Positions 53,748-62,108 of a stretch of 64,000 nucleotides of DNA are shown piece after piece. The stretch lies in the NCBI GenBank assembly GCA_949291125.1, contig CASEUJ010000040.1:55500-119499 (forward strand), given 5' to 3'. Origin of the DNA: an uncultured Ruminococcus sp. (GTDB taxonomy: Bacteria; Bacillota; Clostridia; Oscillospirales; Ruminococcaceae). Numbering within the stretch: the first letter of the stretch is position 1; every line of letters starts with the position of its first letter. The translations under genes and the position numbers were made by a program. A model generated the notes under the pieces. It did no database searches, had not been told where the DNA came from, and saw nothing but the letters and a program-made list of their open reading frames with translations.

Positions 53748-54365
53748 ATGAAAAATGATAAACAAGAACGCATTCTCGATGCAATGGAAGAGCTGATGTG
53801 CTGCATGCCGGACAAGGATATTTCTGTAAATTTAATTGCAGAAAAAGCAGGCATAGCAAAAGGCAGCGTCTATTATTATTTCAAAAGCAAAGAGGACATT
53901 CTTAATGCTGTGGTAAGCCGCTGTTATAAAAAGGCAATCCATGAATTTTTTAACGGCATCCAAACTGAATCGTCCGCATTGGAGAAGATCAAGCTATTAT
54001 TTCGCAGCCTGATTAAAAAAGAATTCCGCAACAAAGAACAAAATCTGATCCTCACACTGCATCTGCACGAAGATTTACAGTTGCACAATAAAATGAAGAT
54101 GGTGGCAGTGCAGGAAATCGCACCGATTCTAACAGCACTGTTGCAGGAAGGCTGTGCGGAAGGTTCCATCCAGACGGACACGCCGAAAGAAAGCGCAGAA
54201 ATGATTGTCGCGGTCATCACATTTTTTCTCGATAACACGATTTTCCCAACGGATGATGCCAGCATGTATCAAAAGCTGAAGATCTTCTCCAACGTACTTG
54301 ATACTTCCCTGCATGCAACGCCGGGCAGCTTTGACTTTTTGTGGAAGCCTGTTGACAGTAATTGA
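53748..54365 (+). CDS. TetR-family transcriptional regulator
   Basis: 205 residues. N-terminal helix-turn-helix (about 8-52; ILDAMEELMCCMPDKDISVNLIAEKAGIAKGSVYYYFKSKEDIL), then an all-helical ligand domain. It is divergent from the NRPS-like operon and is the obvious reader of the two GACC...GGTC dyads between them. The ligand is unknown; it may be the operon product or an acyl compound. It is followed 17 bases later by the hpt gene on the same strand. Confidence 0.93.
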   Translation: MKNDKQERILDAMEELMCCMPDKDISVNLIAEKAGIAKGSVYYYFKSKEDILNAVVSRCYKKAIHEFFNGIQTESSALEKIKLLFRSLIKKEFRNKEQNLILTLHLHEDLQLHNKMKMVAVQEIAPILTALLQEGCAEGSIQTDTPKESAEMIVAVITFFLDNTIFPTDDASMYQKLKIFSNVLDTSLHATPGSFDFLWKPVDSN

Positions 54366-54382
54366 ATTGAGGAGAGATTTAT

Positions 54383-54925
54383 ATGACGCAACAGGAATAT
54401 CAATCGAAGATTAAACGTGTTTTGTTCACGGAAGATGAGATCCATGCCGCAGTTCGCCGTGCCGGAAAAAAGATCAGCCGCGACTATGCCGAAAAGCCAC
54501 TACTGCTAGTCAGCATCTTAAATGGCGCTTTTGTCTTTCTAGCCGATCTGTGCCGTGCAATTACAATTCCCTGTGAGATCGCATTTATGTGTGCCAAGAG
54601 CTATTATAATGGCACATCTTCCTCAGGAATCGTCAACATCACAATGGATCTGACACTGGATATCAAAGATTATCATGTAATCCTAGTAGAAGATATTATC
54701 GACACCGGACGCACGCTCCACGACGTGGCAGAACTTCTTAAAGCGCGCCACCCGCTGTCGCTGAAGATTGTGACACTATTGGACAAGCCGGACCGCCGAA
54801 TCGCCAGGATCGATGCCGACATGTCACTGTTTACCATTCCAGATCACTTTGTTATAGGCTATGGATTGGACTGCGGTGAGAAATACCGGAATCTCCCATA
54901 TATTGCAGAATATGAAGAATCATAA
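54383..54925 (+). CDS. hpt: Hypoxanthine phosphoribosyltransferase
   Basis: 180 residues. PRPP-binding VILVEDIIDTGRTL (about 96-109), LVSILNGAFVFLADL (PPi loop), FVIGYGLDCGEKYRNLPYI at the C-terminus. It salvages hypoxanthine and guanine to IMP and GMP with PRPP. AGGAGAG site ahead. It likely shares the tetR transcript, although its role is unrelated. Confidence 0.94.
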   Translation: MTQQEYQSKIKRVLFTEDEIHAAVRRAGKKISRDYAEKPLLLVSILNGAFVFLADLCRAITIPCEIAFMCAKSYYNGTSSSGIVNITMDLTLDIKDYHVILVEDIIDTGRTLHDVAELLKARHPLSLKIVTLLDKPDRRIARIDADMSLFTIPDHFVIGYGLDCGEKYRNLPYIAEYEES

Positions 54926-54976
54926 CCCCACATCATTAGCTATATTTTTAAGGCAACAACGCTATAAACAAAAAAG

Positions 54977-55020
54977 AAGGAACTGTTTACATCATCTCGA
55001 TGCAAACAGTTCCTTTTTTA
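54977..55020. terminator. Bidirectional terminator after hpt
   Basis: 12 bp stem AAGGAACTGTTT/AAACAGTTCCTT (54977-54988, 55004-55015), A-run before and T-run after, between convergent genes. Confidence 0.85.
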
Positions 55021-55049
55021 TGATGGGCAGACAACAAGTGTCTAATTAT

Positions 55050-56384
55050 TTATTGATCCAGCTTTTTCTTTTCATCTTCAATCATCGCAAGCAGCTCATC
55101 AACAGATGCATCTTCATACTTATTTCTCGAAGATCTGGAGGATGAATAAGGGCGAGAAGGCGATTGACGCGAATTAGAAGAAGCACTTGAAGCAAACCGA
55201 CTTGAACCAAGATTCCGCGCCTCTTCCGGAGAACCTGCTTCATGTGTACCGCGATAACGCGAAGGTTCTTGCGATGTCGTTTTCTCAACGGGAAGATCGG
55301 ATACTGCATGTGAGATCACAGTATCATCTGCACGTTGCGCACTACGGCGTGTACCAAATGTACTGGTGTTGGAAACAGAGCCACTGTGTGCGCCTTCATA
55401 TCCACCGTCTGAAACCGGCATATTGCCAGTGTTCCTACCCGAAGTACCACCCAACGGGATCTGATCTTCCGGATCCGTATAGATCGGTACATCGTGCTGC
55501 GCCTTAAACTGCATGGTACGCGCCTTCTGATACGGCGAATTCGGATTAACCGCCTTGCGTTCAAAATTCTGTGCAATCGATGAGCGTCTTTTTTCAAACG
55601 ACTGGCTGTTGCCGCTACTACGATAAAGGGGCGTCCGTCCAAGTTCTTCATCGTACTCTGGCGCTTCGTCATAAGAATCTTCACTGAATACTTCATCATA
55701 ATTTTCTTCAAACGCAAACTCGTCATCATGTCTGCTATTAGCACGCACAATCGCCACAATCAGCATGATTACTAAGATCACACTTGGCAGTACAAGCAGC
55801 AGCAAGATACCGCTGACACCTGTCGCAAACTTCACAAATGAATAAAGCTCACCGCTCTGAAACATACATTTTCCGAGGATATTGTCGACTGTGATTGCTG
55901 GTTCTGTGCCAACGGCTTCTGTGCGCATCGTAGTCGGATAATAAAGCAGTACGCCGGTCGAATCCTGTTCAATGTTATAGATCCGGCGGACAGCAATACG
56001 GTCTGAATCCACATCGGTAGAAGTGTCGTTATCCGCTAACACGCAAAGCACCGCATTATTCTTTGCAACAGGATCAGAGCTGTCGTATTCCTTTGCGATA
56101 ACAGCTGTATACTGATGAATCGATGCCGCAGCATTTTCTGCGTCCGCAGTACTTCCCACAGCATTTGCATCTCCGCTATCTGCACTGCTATCCTGTAACG
56201 ATGTCACACCAGTCGCTACTGGTACTTCCATGGTATCGCTTTCCATCATGTAGATGTAATGACCAAACACCTTTGGCGTATCGCTGCGCGAGAAGAGGAC
56301 ATTGGTAAACAGTGTGACTGCCACCAAGAGTAGGAGGATGATCGCAAGTACGACTGCGAAGATCGATTTCGTTTTCTTTTTCAT
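55050..56384 (-). CDS. S26-like membrane protein without catalytic Ser
   Basis: 444 residues from the ATG at 56384. N-terminal membrane helix (about 8-30), followed by PKVFGHYIYMMESDTMEVPVATG, which resembles the opening of type I signal peptidases of the SipW kind (GY..l.V.SGSMEP...G). The usual S-x-S-M reads S-D-T-M, so the catalytic Ser is Thr. After an outer domain comes a second helix (about 200-225) and a 220-residue hydrophilic tail rich in Ser, Arg and Glu ending in a short coiled coil. I infer a non-peptidase relative with a large cytoplasmic tail. Role unknown. Confidence 0.55.
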   Translation of the reverse strand: MKKKTKSIFAVVLAIILLLLVAVTLFTNVLFSRSDTPKVFGHYIYMMESDTMEVPVATGVTSLQDSSADSGDANAVGSTADAENAAASIHQYTAVIAKEYDSSDPVAKNNAVLCVLADNDTSTDVDSDRIAVRRIYNIEQDSTGVLLYYPTTMRTEAVGTEPAITVDNILGKCMFQSGELYSFVKFATGVSGILLLLVLPSVILVIMLIVAIVRANSRHDDEFAFEENYDEVFSEDSYDEAPEYDEELGRTPLYRSSGNSQSFEKRRSSIAQNFERKAVNPNSPYQKARTMQFKAQHDVPIYTDPEDQIPLGGTSGRNTGNMPVSDGGYEGAHSGSVSNTSTFGTRRSAQRADDTVISHAVSDLPVEKTTSQEPSRYRGTHEAGSPEEARNLGSSRFASSASSNSRQSPSRPYSSSRSSRNKYEDASVDELLAMIEDEKKKLDQ

Positions 56385-56425
56385 GACGCTTCCTTCCTTT
56401 AACACGAAAATTTGAAGTCGTTACT

Positions 56426-56454
56426 ATTATAACATACTTCTTTTGTAATTTCAA
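56426..56454 (-). promoter_or_regulatory. Proximal promoter of S26-like gene
   Basis: Minus strand TTGAAA (56449-56454), 17 bp spacer, TATAAT (56426-56431) with TGT before the -10. Confidence 0.8.
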
Positions 56455-56581
56455 TTCTTTTTTTCAAGTTTTCCCGAAAAAATGTCGGAGATTGAAAAAA
56501 GCAAATAATTCCACCGCGTATAGATTCAGATTTATTTGTTTCGAGCATGATTTCCATAAGAATCCGCCGCTTATTTCTTTT

Positions 56582-56610
56582 ATTATAACATATTCCGTTT
56601 CTAATTTCAA
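56582..56610 (-). promoter_or_regulatory. Distal promoter, near-copy of the proximal one
   Basis: Minus strand TTGAAA (56605-56610), 17 bp spacer, TATAAT (56582-56587) with TGT before the -10. The spacer closely resembles that of the promoter 156 bp downstream. The interval can encode a 52-residue peptide from a GGCGG-preceded ATG at 56555, which I do not count as a gene. Confidence 0.65.
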
Positions 56611-56649
56611 TAGAAATTTTGGTTTTCTCACAATTTTTTTGAAAACCTC

Positions 56650-56677
56650 TTGACAAATCCGAAATTCATGATATAAT
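56650..56677 (+). promoter_or_regulatory. Promoter of tRNA pair
   Basis: TTGACA (56650-56655), 16 bp spacer, TATAAT (56672-56677). Confidence 0.85.
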
Positions 56678-56733
56678 AAATAATGTGCTTTGAAACAGTG
56701 TAGTAATTCGATCTTGTTTCAATGCGGTTCGGT

Positions 56734-56809
56734 GCTGGAATAGCTCAGTTGGTAGAGCAGCGCATTCGTAATGCGCAGGTCGCGTGTTCAAGTCACGTTT
56801 CCAGCTCCA
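56734..56809 (+). tRNA. tRNA-Thr (CGT)
   Basis: Complete cloverleaf: acceptor GCTGGAA/TTCCAGC, D stem GCTC/GAGC, anticodon stem GCGCA/TGCGC with loop TTCGTAA (anticodon CGT, codon ACG), T loop TTCAAGT, encoded CCA end. Confidence 0.96.
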
Positions 56810-56839
56810 TTTTTCTGCATCTATCTCATTGCAGAACGT

Positions 56840-56913
56840 GCGAGCGTAGTTTAGTGGTAAAACATCAGCTTCCCAAGCTGAGGTTGCGAGTTCGATTCTC
56901 GTCGCTCGCTCCA
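56840..56913 (+). tRNA. tRNA-Gly (CCC)
   Basis: Complete cloverleaf: acceptor GCGAGCG/CGCTCGC, anticodon stem TCAGC/GCTGA with loop TTCCCAA (anticodon CCC, codon GGG), T loop TTCGATT, encoded CCA end. Lies 30 bases after tRNA-Thr on the same transcript. Confidence 0.96.
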
Positions 56914-56924
56914 GCGCTCATCAA

Positions 56925-56949
56925 CCCGTGTCTTTTGACACGGGTTTTT
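56925..56949 (+). terminator. Terminator of tRNA pair
   Basis: CCCGTGTC/GACACGGG (56925-56932, 56937-56944), TTTT loop, then TTTTT. Confidence 0.88.
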
Positions 56950-57026
56950 CGCTTTTTCAGAAGCTACTGCCATCCCTACTGTTGCTGCATTACATGGTAT
57001 TTTACTGCCAACAACCACATTGATAT

Positions 57027-57071
57027 AAACTGACGATCCGCAAAGATTTTTTCTTTACGGATCGTCAGTTT
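57027..57071 (-). terminator. Hairpin after transglutaminase-like dockerin gene
   Basis: 14 bp perfect stem (57027-57040 with 57058-57071) with a T-rich loop. The minus strand continues TATATC, so the U-tract is poor. Confidence 0.6.
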
Positions 57072-57101
57072 CAATTATCTACAAATTGCCCACTTTTTGT
57101 T

Positions 57102-59273
57102 TTAGAGCTCTGGATATACCGGAAGCTGATCAATCATACGCAATAAAAACTGTAACAAGGCTGCGCTATCTCTCGTATCGATCACGCCATCAAAATAACA
57201 GTCGATCACACGTTCATTCACAGGCAAATCTACCACATCGCCTAAAATATAAAGATTCAGTATTACCAGATCGCTCAGCGTACTGATCCCATCGCGGTTA
57301 ATATCGGAAATCAATTCCGGCTTTACTGCTGTTGTTTGCATCGTTGCAGAAGTCATAGCCGCAGTTGTTATTGGTTCTGGCAATGTAGTGGAGATCAGTG
57401 TTGTCATCACCTGATCGGATGAAGTTGTTGCCATTGCTGTTGTATGCGTATCCGATGATGTTGTTGTCATACTTGACGATATTGAAGCAATCGTCAAAGA
57501 AGATCCTGTTGTAGAGCTTAACGTAATTGCTTCTGTTTCAGAAGTAGTTGTAGTAATCATTGTCGGAAGCGTAGTCAATATAAGATCAGACAACATGCAG
57601 AACGTCCTGTTATATGTTTCTGCATATATCTGCGCAGTCGAACCAGAATAACCGTAGATGACTGGTTTTTCACAGATCGAGGAGGCACGCGGAATCTCAC
57701 AATTTTTCGAATAAATCATGATCTCTCCCAGACTCGCACAATATGTGAAAATACTTTCACCGATCCGCGCAACAGATGACGGTATCGAAATTGTTTCAAG
57801 TGCCGAACAGCCATAGAACGAATGATAATCGATCCGTTTCAGCGTTTTCGGCAATGTTACATTTTTAAGAGAGCTACACCACTCAAAAACACCAATGCCG
57901 TTATCGCCATAAGAGAGCGTTGTAACTGTATCCGGAATCACCACGGATTTGAGATTTGAAATCCCTGCAAACGCCCCTTTGATTTCTGTCACCGGAAGCC
58001 CCTTCACTTCAGACGGAACTACTGCGTGGTCTTCATTCAGATCTGTATTTCCGTAATATTTCACCAGAGCAGCATGATCATTATACAAACGATAGACATA
58101 CCGATCCTCAATGTATTCCTCATAGGATGTCGCTTCATAATTCGAATCCGGCACATCCGGAAGATCATAGAGATAATCTTTCCCCGAGCCGTCGCTGTTA
58201 TCCAGTACATGTTCTTCTGCAAACAGCGTCCTGCCGCCAGCAAAATAGTCCTTTCGCTCTGTGCCGCCAACTGGATCATCCCATGTCAAATCAAAATAAT
58301 AGAACCAGCCGTCATTCATTTGCGCCATACTCCATGCATGACCGCCGCCGTTTCCGATTCCTGTCACATAAATATTCGGGATATCAAACGAATTGAGCAA
58401 AAGCTGGAACGACTTGGCATAGCCCTCGCAGACTGCTGCACCTGCCGTCGGGCCGAACACACCGGTGATGCTGTGTGCCGCAAGCGATTGATCTGGCGTG
58501 TTATTTTCATCAAATGCATAGTCGATCCGATCGATGATCCAGTCGTGGGTCGCTTCAATGATCGGATCATTACCGAACGGAACACTGTTCAGCGCCGTGA
58601 TCCGAAAGGCATCATCCTCGATCTCCTCCTGTGCCGAACTAATCGTCTTTTCTATCACCTGACGCGTTTCAATAAATGTATCAGAATTGGTTAATTCATC
58701 GTCGATCACCAGATTGATCCCATAAACAATATCTTGACCCGATAAAGTTGAATACAGCATACTGTAAGAAGTAAAGAAATAGATCGGATTATCCATACGG
58801 AACGAATTGAATGTTTCCCAAACTTCTTCCGGCGTCAATTCATAGCAATAAATCGGTATTTCTGCAAAAGTATATGCCGACCCTGCTCCACCGTTATATA
58901 CAACCGTCTCTACCAAAGAAGCCGGATCATCGCTGACATAACACATATGCGCTTCTTTTTTGATCGCATCATAAACGGCCTTCTGTGATTCATCCAACGC
59001 ATAATATCCCACATAAGAAGCATAGACATCTTCGCTGTAGTCAGTCTGATCCGCCGCCAGTGCAGATGCCCCGCGCGTCGGCTGACGGTCGTAAATAACA
59101 GCCGGCGGATCGATTTCGATCAGTTCCGTCTGATAGACATCTCCTGTTGGCAGCTCTGGTACAGCATACACATTCTCTATCGGCATCATCGCCCCCACCG
59201 AAGCAATCATCATTGCTGCAGTAACTACTCCGGTCAATCTAACCCAGATCTCTCTTTTACCATATTTCTTCAT
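57102..59273 (-). CDS. Secreted transglutaminase-like, LRR and dockerin protein
   Basis: 723 residues from the ATG at 59273. Signal peptide about 1-38. A transglutaminase-like cysteine-enzyme domain (about 215-345) has Cys in GAAVCEGYAKSF (C282), His in GGHAWSM (H312) and Asp in YYFDLTWDDP (D328), a full triad. Then BspA-type leucine-rich repeats (about 420-560; LKSVVIPDTVTTL, LKNVTLPKTLKRI, LETISIPSSVARI), a Thr/Ser linker (560-660) and a dockerin (665-723; DINRDGISTLSDLVILNLYIL and IDCYFDGVIDTRDSAALLQFLL). It should sit on the cellulosome or cell surface. Possible roles are peptide cleavage or crosslinking. Confidence 0.88.
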   Translation of the reverse strand: MKKYGKREIWVRLTGVVTAAMMIASVGAMMPIENVYAVPELPTGDVYQTELIEIDPPAVIYDRQPTRGASALAADQTDYSEDVYASYVGYYALDESQKAVYDAIKKEAHMCYVSDDPASLVETVVYNGGAGSAYTFAEIPIYCYELTPEEVWETFNSFRMDNPIYFFTSYSMLYSTLSGQDIVYGINLVIDDELTNSDTFIETRQVIEKTISSAQEEIEDDAFRITALNSVPFGNDPIIEATHDWIIDRIDYAFDENNTPDQSLAAHSITGVFGPTAGAAVCEGYAKSFQLLLNSFDIPNIYVTGIGNGGGHAWSMAQMNDGWFYYFDLTWDDPVGGTERKDYFAGGRTLFAEEHVLDNSDGSGKDYLYDLPDVPDSNYEATSYEEYIEDRYVYRLYNDHAALVKYYGNTDLNEDHAVVPSEVKGLPVTEIKGAFAGISNLKSVVIPDTVTTLSYGDNGIGVFEWCSSLKNVTLPKTLKRIDYHSFYGCSALETISIPSSVARIGESIFTYCASLGEIMIYSKNCEIPRASSICEKPVIYGYSGSTAQIYAETYNRTFCMLSDLILTTLPTMITTTTSETEAITLSSTTGSSLTIASISSSMTTTSSDTHTTAMATTSSDQVMTTLISTTLPEPITTAAMTSATMQTTAVKPELISDINRDGISTLSDLVILNLYILGDVVDLPVNERVIDCYFDGVIDTRDSAALLQFLLRMIDQLPVYPEL

Positions 59274-59389
59274 AATCACACCGCCTCACTACCAATCAAA
59301 TGTGCGATCAAAAACAATTGTTTCAAGCGCGCTACACACGGATACGACTTTGTGCTTGTCAGGAATAAAGCCCAAATATTTACATTTAT

Positions 59390-59418
59390 AGTATATCATA
59401 CTTTGTTGGAAATGTCAA
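59390..59418 (-). promoter_or_regulatory. Promoter of transglutaminase-like dockerin gene
   Basis: Minus strand TTGACA (59413-59418), 17 bp spacer, TATACT (59390-59395). Leader of about 110 bases. The AT-rich 200 bp between it and the aspT-like promoter holds nothing else seen. Confidence 0.8.
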
Positions 59419-59618
59419 TTTATTTTTTCATTTTATTGGACTTCTCCGGCATTTTTAATCATAATTTTATGTTATATTGCACTTTATACGAATTTGCATA
59501 AGTAGCCGATTCGATACATATCTCCATTTTATTATGCAAAAAAACGCGCACCCATCACATAAAATCACAGTTTTTTCTACCCAAATTTTACGTTCTTTTA
59601 GAAATTTTGCCGATGATA

Positions 59619-59647
59619 TTGACAAAATCATCAAAAACAGGTATAAT
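59619..59647 (+). promoter_or_regulatory. Promoter of AspT-type transporter gene
   Basis: TTGACA (59619-59624), 17 bp spacer, TATAAT (59642-59647): full consensus. Confidence 0.88.
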
Positions 59648-59653
59648 TGTTAA

Positions 59654-59755
59654 CTAAGTGCGGTGCATGATGCCAAGTCATCTGTCGCATCTTATTTTAT
59701 GATGGGGGCATGTGCAAAGTATGAGAGCCCTTTGCACATGTCTGCATATCATTGC
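59654..59755 (+). promoter_or_regulatory. Structured leader of transporter gene
   Basis: Two foldable parts. The first is GUGCG...CGCAU with an inner GAUG/CAUC (59658-59691). The second is a long hairpin with an 11 bp core, CATGTGCAAAG/CTTTGCACATG (59709-59719, 59730-59740), extended by further pairs. No U-tract follows, so it is not a simple terminator. No known riboswitch class was recognised. Confidence 0.45.
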
Positions 59756-59784
59756 TTAATCTTACCAAAGGAGAGAACGTTTTC

Positions 59785-61065
59785 ATGAATTTAGACAACT
59801 TCAGCTTCGGCCTGTTCGAAGCTGCCGGCACGTATCTTTTTAACATGAAGTCTATCATCATTGTGTTGTTCTTTGTGTTTGCGATCATCGTAGTCGGCTA
59901 TCTGATCGGAAAGATCTCGATCAAGGGTGTTTCTCTTGGTACTGCAGCAATCTTCCTAGTAGCGATCCTTGCCGGTCACTTCAAAGGCATGGCATTCGAC
60001 GAAAATACAGGCATTGCAGGATGGGTAGAAAGTGCTACAAAAGTAGACACCTATTTTAGCATGCTGCAGAACATCGGCCTGATCCTATTTGTCACATCGG
60101 TCGGACTGATTGCCGGTCCGAACTTTTTCAAGAACCTAAAGAAGAACGCAAAATCCTATGTATTGCTTGGTGCAGTCATTATTGCAGCCGGTGCAGCAGT
60201 TTGTGTTGTTGTAACACTGTTTGTGCCGAATATGACTTCAGCAATGAGCGTTGGTCTACTTTCCGGCGCACTGACCAGTACACCGGCATTTGCTGCGACG
60301 CAAGATGCGTTAGCAGGATCTCCGGTATACGAAGAAATCGCCGTTGGACATGCCGTTGCATATCCTTTCGGTGTAATCGGCGTTGTGCTGTTTGTACAGA
60401 TCGTACCGAAGGTCATGCACGCAAATCTGGAGCACGAACGCTCTCTGCTGGGGTCGGTAAAGCCGCAGGACGATAACACAAAGGGAAAGCTGCGCAAGAT
60501 GTTTGAAATGGATAGCCTGGGGCTTGGCTCCTTCTCTTTGGCAGTACTGTGTGGTCTGGTACTCGGCAGCATCACGATCCCTCTGGGATCTAGCGGCTCC
60601 TTCAGCCTTGGTGCAACCGGCGGCCCGCTGATCATGGGACTGATCTTCGGTCACTTTGGAAGAATGGGTAGACTGAACCTGAGAGTAAATGAGCATCTGC
60701 TCTCTGTATTCCAAGAATTCGGCTTAATCCTCTTCCTGATCGGTGCCGGTGTAGAAGGCGGTGCAGACTTTGTAGTAACGCTTTCAAAATACGGTGGCTG
60801 GCTCTTTCTGTGGGGTGCGATCATGACGACTGTACCAATGTTCATCGGATTTTTCCTGGCAAAGAAAGTTCTCAAGCTCAGCCTCCTGAACAACCTAGGC
60901 TCAATTACCGGTGGTATGACTAGCACACCAGCACTGGGCGCTCTGATCAGCTCGTCCGGTACGCCAAACGTTGCATCTGCATATGCGGCAACTTATCCGA
61001 TCGCATTAGTGCTGATCGTTCTGGCATCACAGTTTTTGACTTACGTGCCAAACCTTGTTTCGTAA
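59785..61065 (+). CDS. AspT/YidE-type (AAE family) membrane transporter
   Basis: 426 residues from the ATG at 59785 (AAAGGAGAG ahead). About ten to eleven membrane helices in two repeated halves, each with the family motif: GALTSTPAFAATQDA (about 163-177) and GGMTSTPALGALISSSGT (about 386-403). This matches the aspartate:alanine exchanger and YidE/YbjL families. The usual central TrkA-C regulatory domains are absent, leaving only a short charged loop (about 225-250). The substrate is probably a small carboxylate or amino acid; not certain. Confidence 0.85.
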   Translation: MNLDNFSFGLFEAAGTYLFNMKSIIIVLFFVFAIIVVGYLIGKISIKGVSLGTAAIFLVAILAGHFKGMAFDENTGIAGWVESATKVDTYFSMLQNIGLILFVTSVGLIAGPNFFKNLKKNAKSYVLLGAVIIAAGAAVCVVVTLFVPNMTSAMSVGLLSGALTSTPAFAATQDALAGSPVYEEIAVGHAVAYPFGVIGVVLFVQIVPKVMHANLEHERSLLGSVKPQDDNTKGKLRKMFEMDSLGLGSFSLAVLCGLVLGSITIPLGSSGSFSLGATGGPLIMGLIFGHFGRMGRLNLRVNEHLLSVFQEFGLILFLIGAGVEGGADFVVTLSKYGGWLFLWGAIMTTVPMFIGFFLAKKVLKLSLLNNLGSITGGMTSTPALGALISSSGTPNVASAYAATYPIALVLIVLASQFLTYVPNLVS

Positions 61066-61150
61066 GGAAACAAGCGCATTGCTGACATCGTTACCTCTCA
61101 TGTGCTCTCCGAATCGATGTCCAGCAAATCAAATCATATAACAGAAAAAA

Positions 61151-61192
61151 AGAGTAACCTTCGCTTGATCTTGGAAGGTTACTCTTTTTTGA
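61151..61192. terminator. Bidirectional terminator between transporter and nadC
   Basis: 12 bp stem AGAGTAACCTTC/GAAGGTTACTCT (61151-61162, 61174-61185), A-run before and T-run after. Confidence 0.87.
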
Positions 61193-61225
61193 TCTAATAT
61201 CCGGTGTTCAACTTTTCTCCCAGCT

Positions 61226-62071
61226 TTACGCTTGTTCCTTTGCAATGCGCATAGAAATATCAAAACACCTCACAGAATGTGTCAATGCACCGAGAGAAAT
61301 GATATCCACACCGGTTTCCGCAATGCTACGGATATTGGATTCTGTCACGTTACCGGATGCTTCCAACAAAACTCGGCCAGCATTAATCTCCACAGCGCGT
61401 GCCATATCTTCACAGCTCATATTGTCCAGCATAATGATATCTGCACCAGCAGAAAGCGCCTCTTGCAATTCATCAAGTGTACGCACCTCTACTTCAATTT
61501 TCACCATATGGCCGATCTTTTTTCGGAGCGCTGCAATTGCCGGAGTAATGCCGCCATATGCGTCAATATGGTTGTCTTTTAGCATTGCGCCATCCGAAAG
61601 ATTATATCGATGATTCTTACCACCGCCAACTGTAACCGCATACTTCTGGATTTGGCGCAGCCCCGGCAATGTCTTTCTTGTATCAGTAATCTGTGCATTG
61701 GTACCGGACACAAGCGATACACAGCGATCTGTTGCTGTTGCGATCCCACTCATATGCTGGAGGATATTGAGCGCTGTACGCTCACCTTTCAGAAGTGTCT
61801 TTGTGCTGCCGCGCATGTCAGCAATAATATCGCCCTTTTTCACTTGATCGCCATCGTGCATATGGATCTCCATCTCAAATGCACCACCGACAAGTTCAAA
61901 TACACGCCTTGCAATATCAATCCCGCACAACACACCGCTGTCCTTGGCAAGATAATAGGCGTGACTTGTATGGTCATCATCAAGCAGATAATCAGAAGTC
62001 ACATCCACATAGTGAATGTCTTCTTCGAGCGCCGTTGTGATCAGGCGGTCAATATAAGTTTGTTGTAACAT
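61226..62071 (-). CDS. nadC: Nicotinate-nucleotide pyrophosphorylase
   Basis: 281 residues from the ATG at 62071. Quinolinate phosphoribosyltransferase: ERTALNILQHMSGIAT, TDTRKTLPGLRQIQKYAVTVGGGKNHRYNLSDGAMLKDNH and the barrel end EASGNVTESNIRSIAETGVDIISLGALTHSV. It makes nicotinate mononucleotide from quinolinate and PRPP in de novo NAD synthesis. It starts 37 bases after nadB. The nadA gene is not next to the pair. Confidence 0.96.
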   Translation of the reverse strand: MLQQTYIDRLITTALEEDIHYVDVTSDYLLDDDHTSHAYYLAKDSGVLCGIDIARRVFELVGGAFEMEIHMHDGDQVKKGDIIADMRGSTKTLLKGERTALNILQHMSGIATATDRCVSLVSGTNAQITDTRKTLPGLRQIQKYAVTVGGGKNHRYNLSDGAMLKDNHIDAYGGITPAIAALRKKIGHMVKIEVEVRTLDELQEALSAGADIIMLDNMSCEDMARAVEINAGRVLLEASGNVTESNIRSIAETGVDIISLGALTHSVRCFDISMRIAKEQA

Positions 62072-62108
62072 GTAATTTTTGTCCTTTCTCTTCACGAGTC
62101 ATTCAGGG

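Noticed and set aside
56399-56656. 85-codon minus-strand frame between the tRNA promoter and the S26-like gene
   Set aside because: It runs through both duplicated promoters, and the repeated residues simply reflect the repeated promoter sequence. No family pattern.
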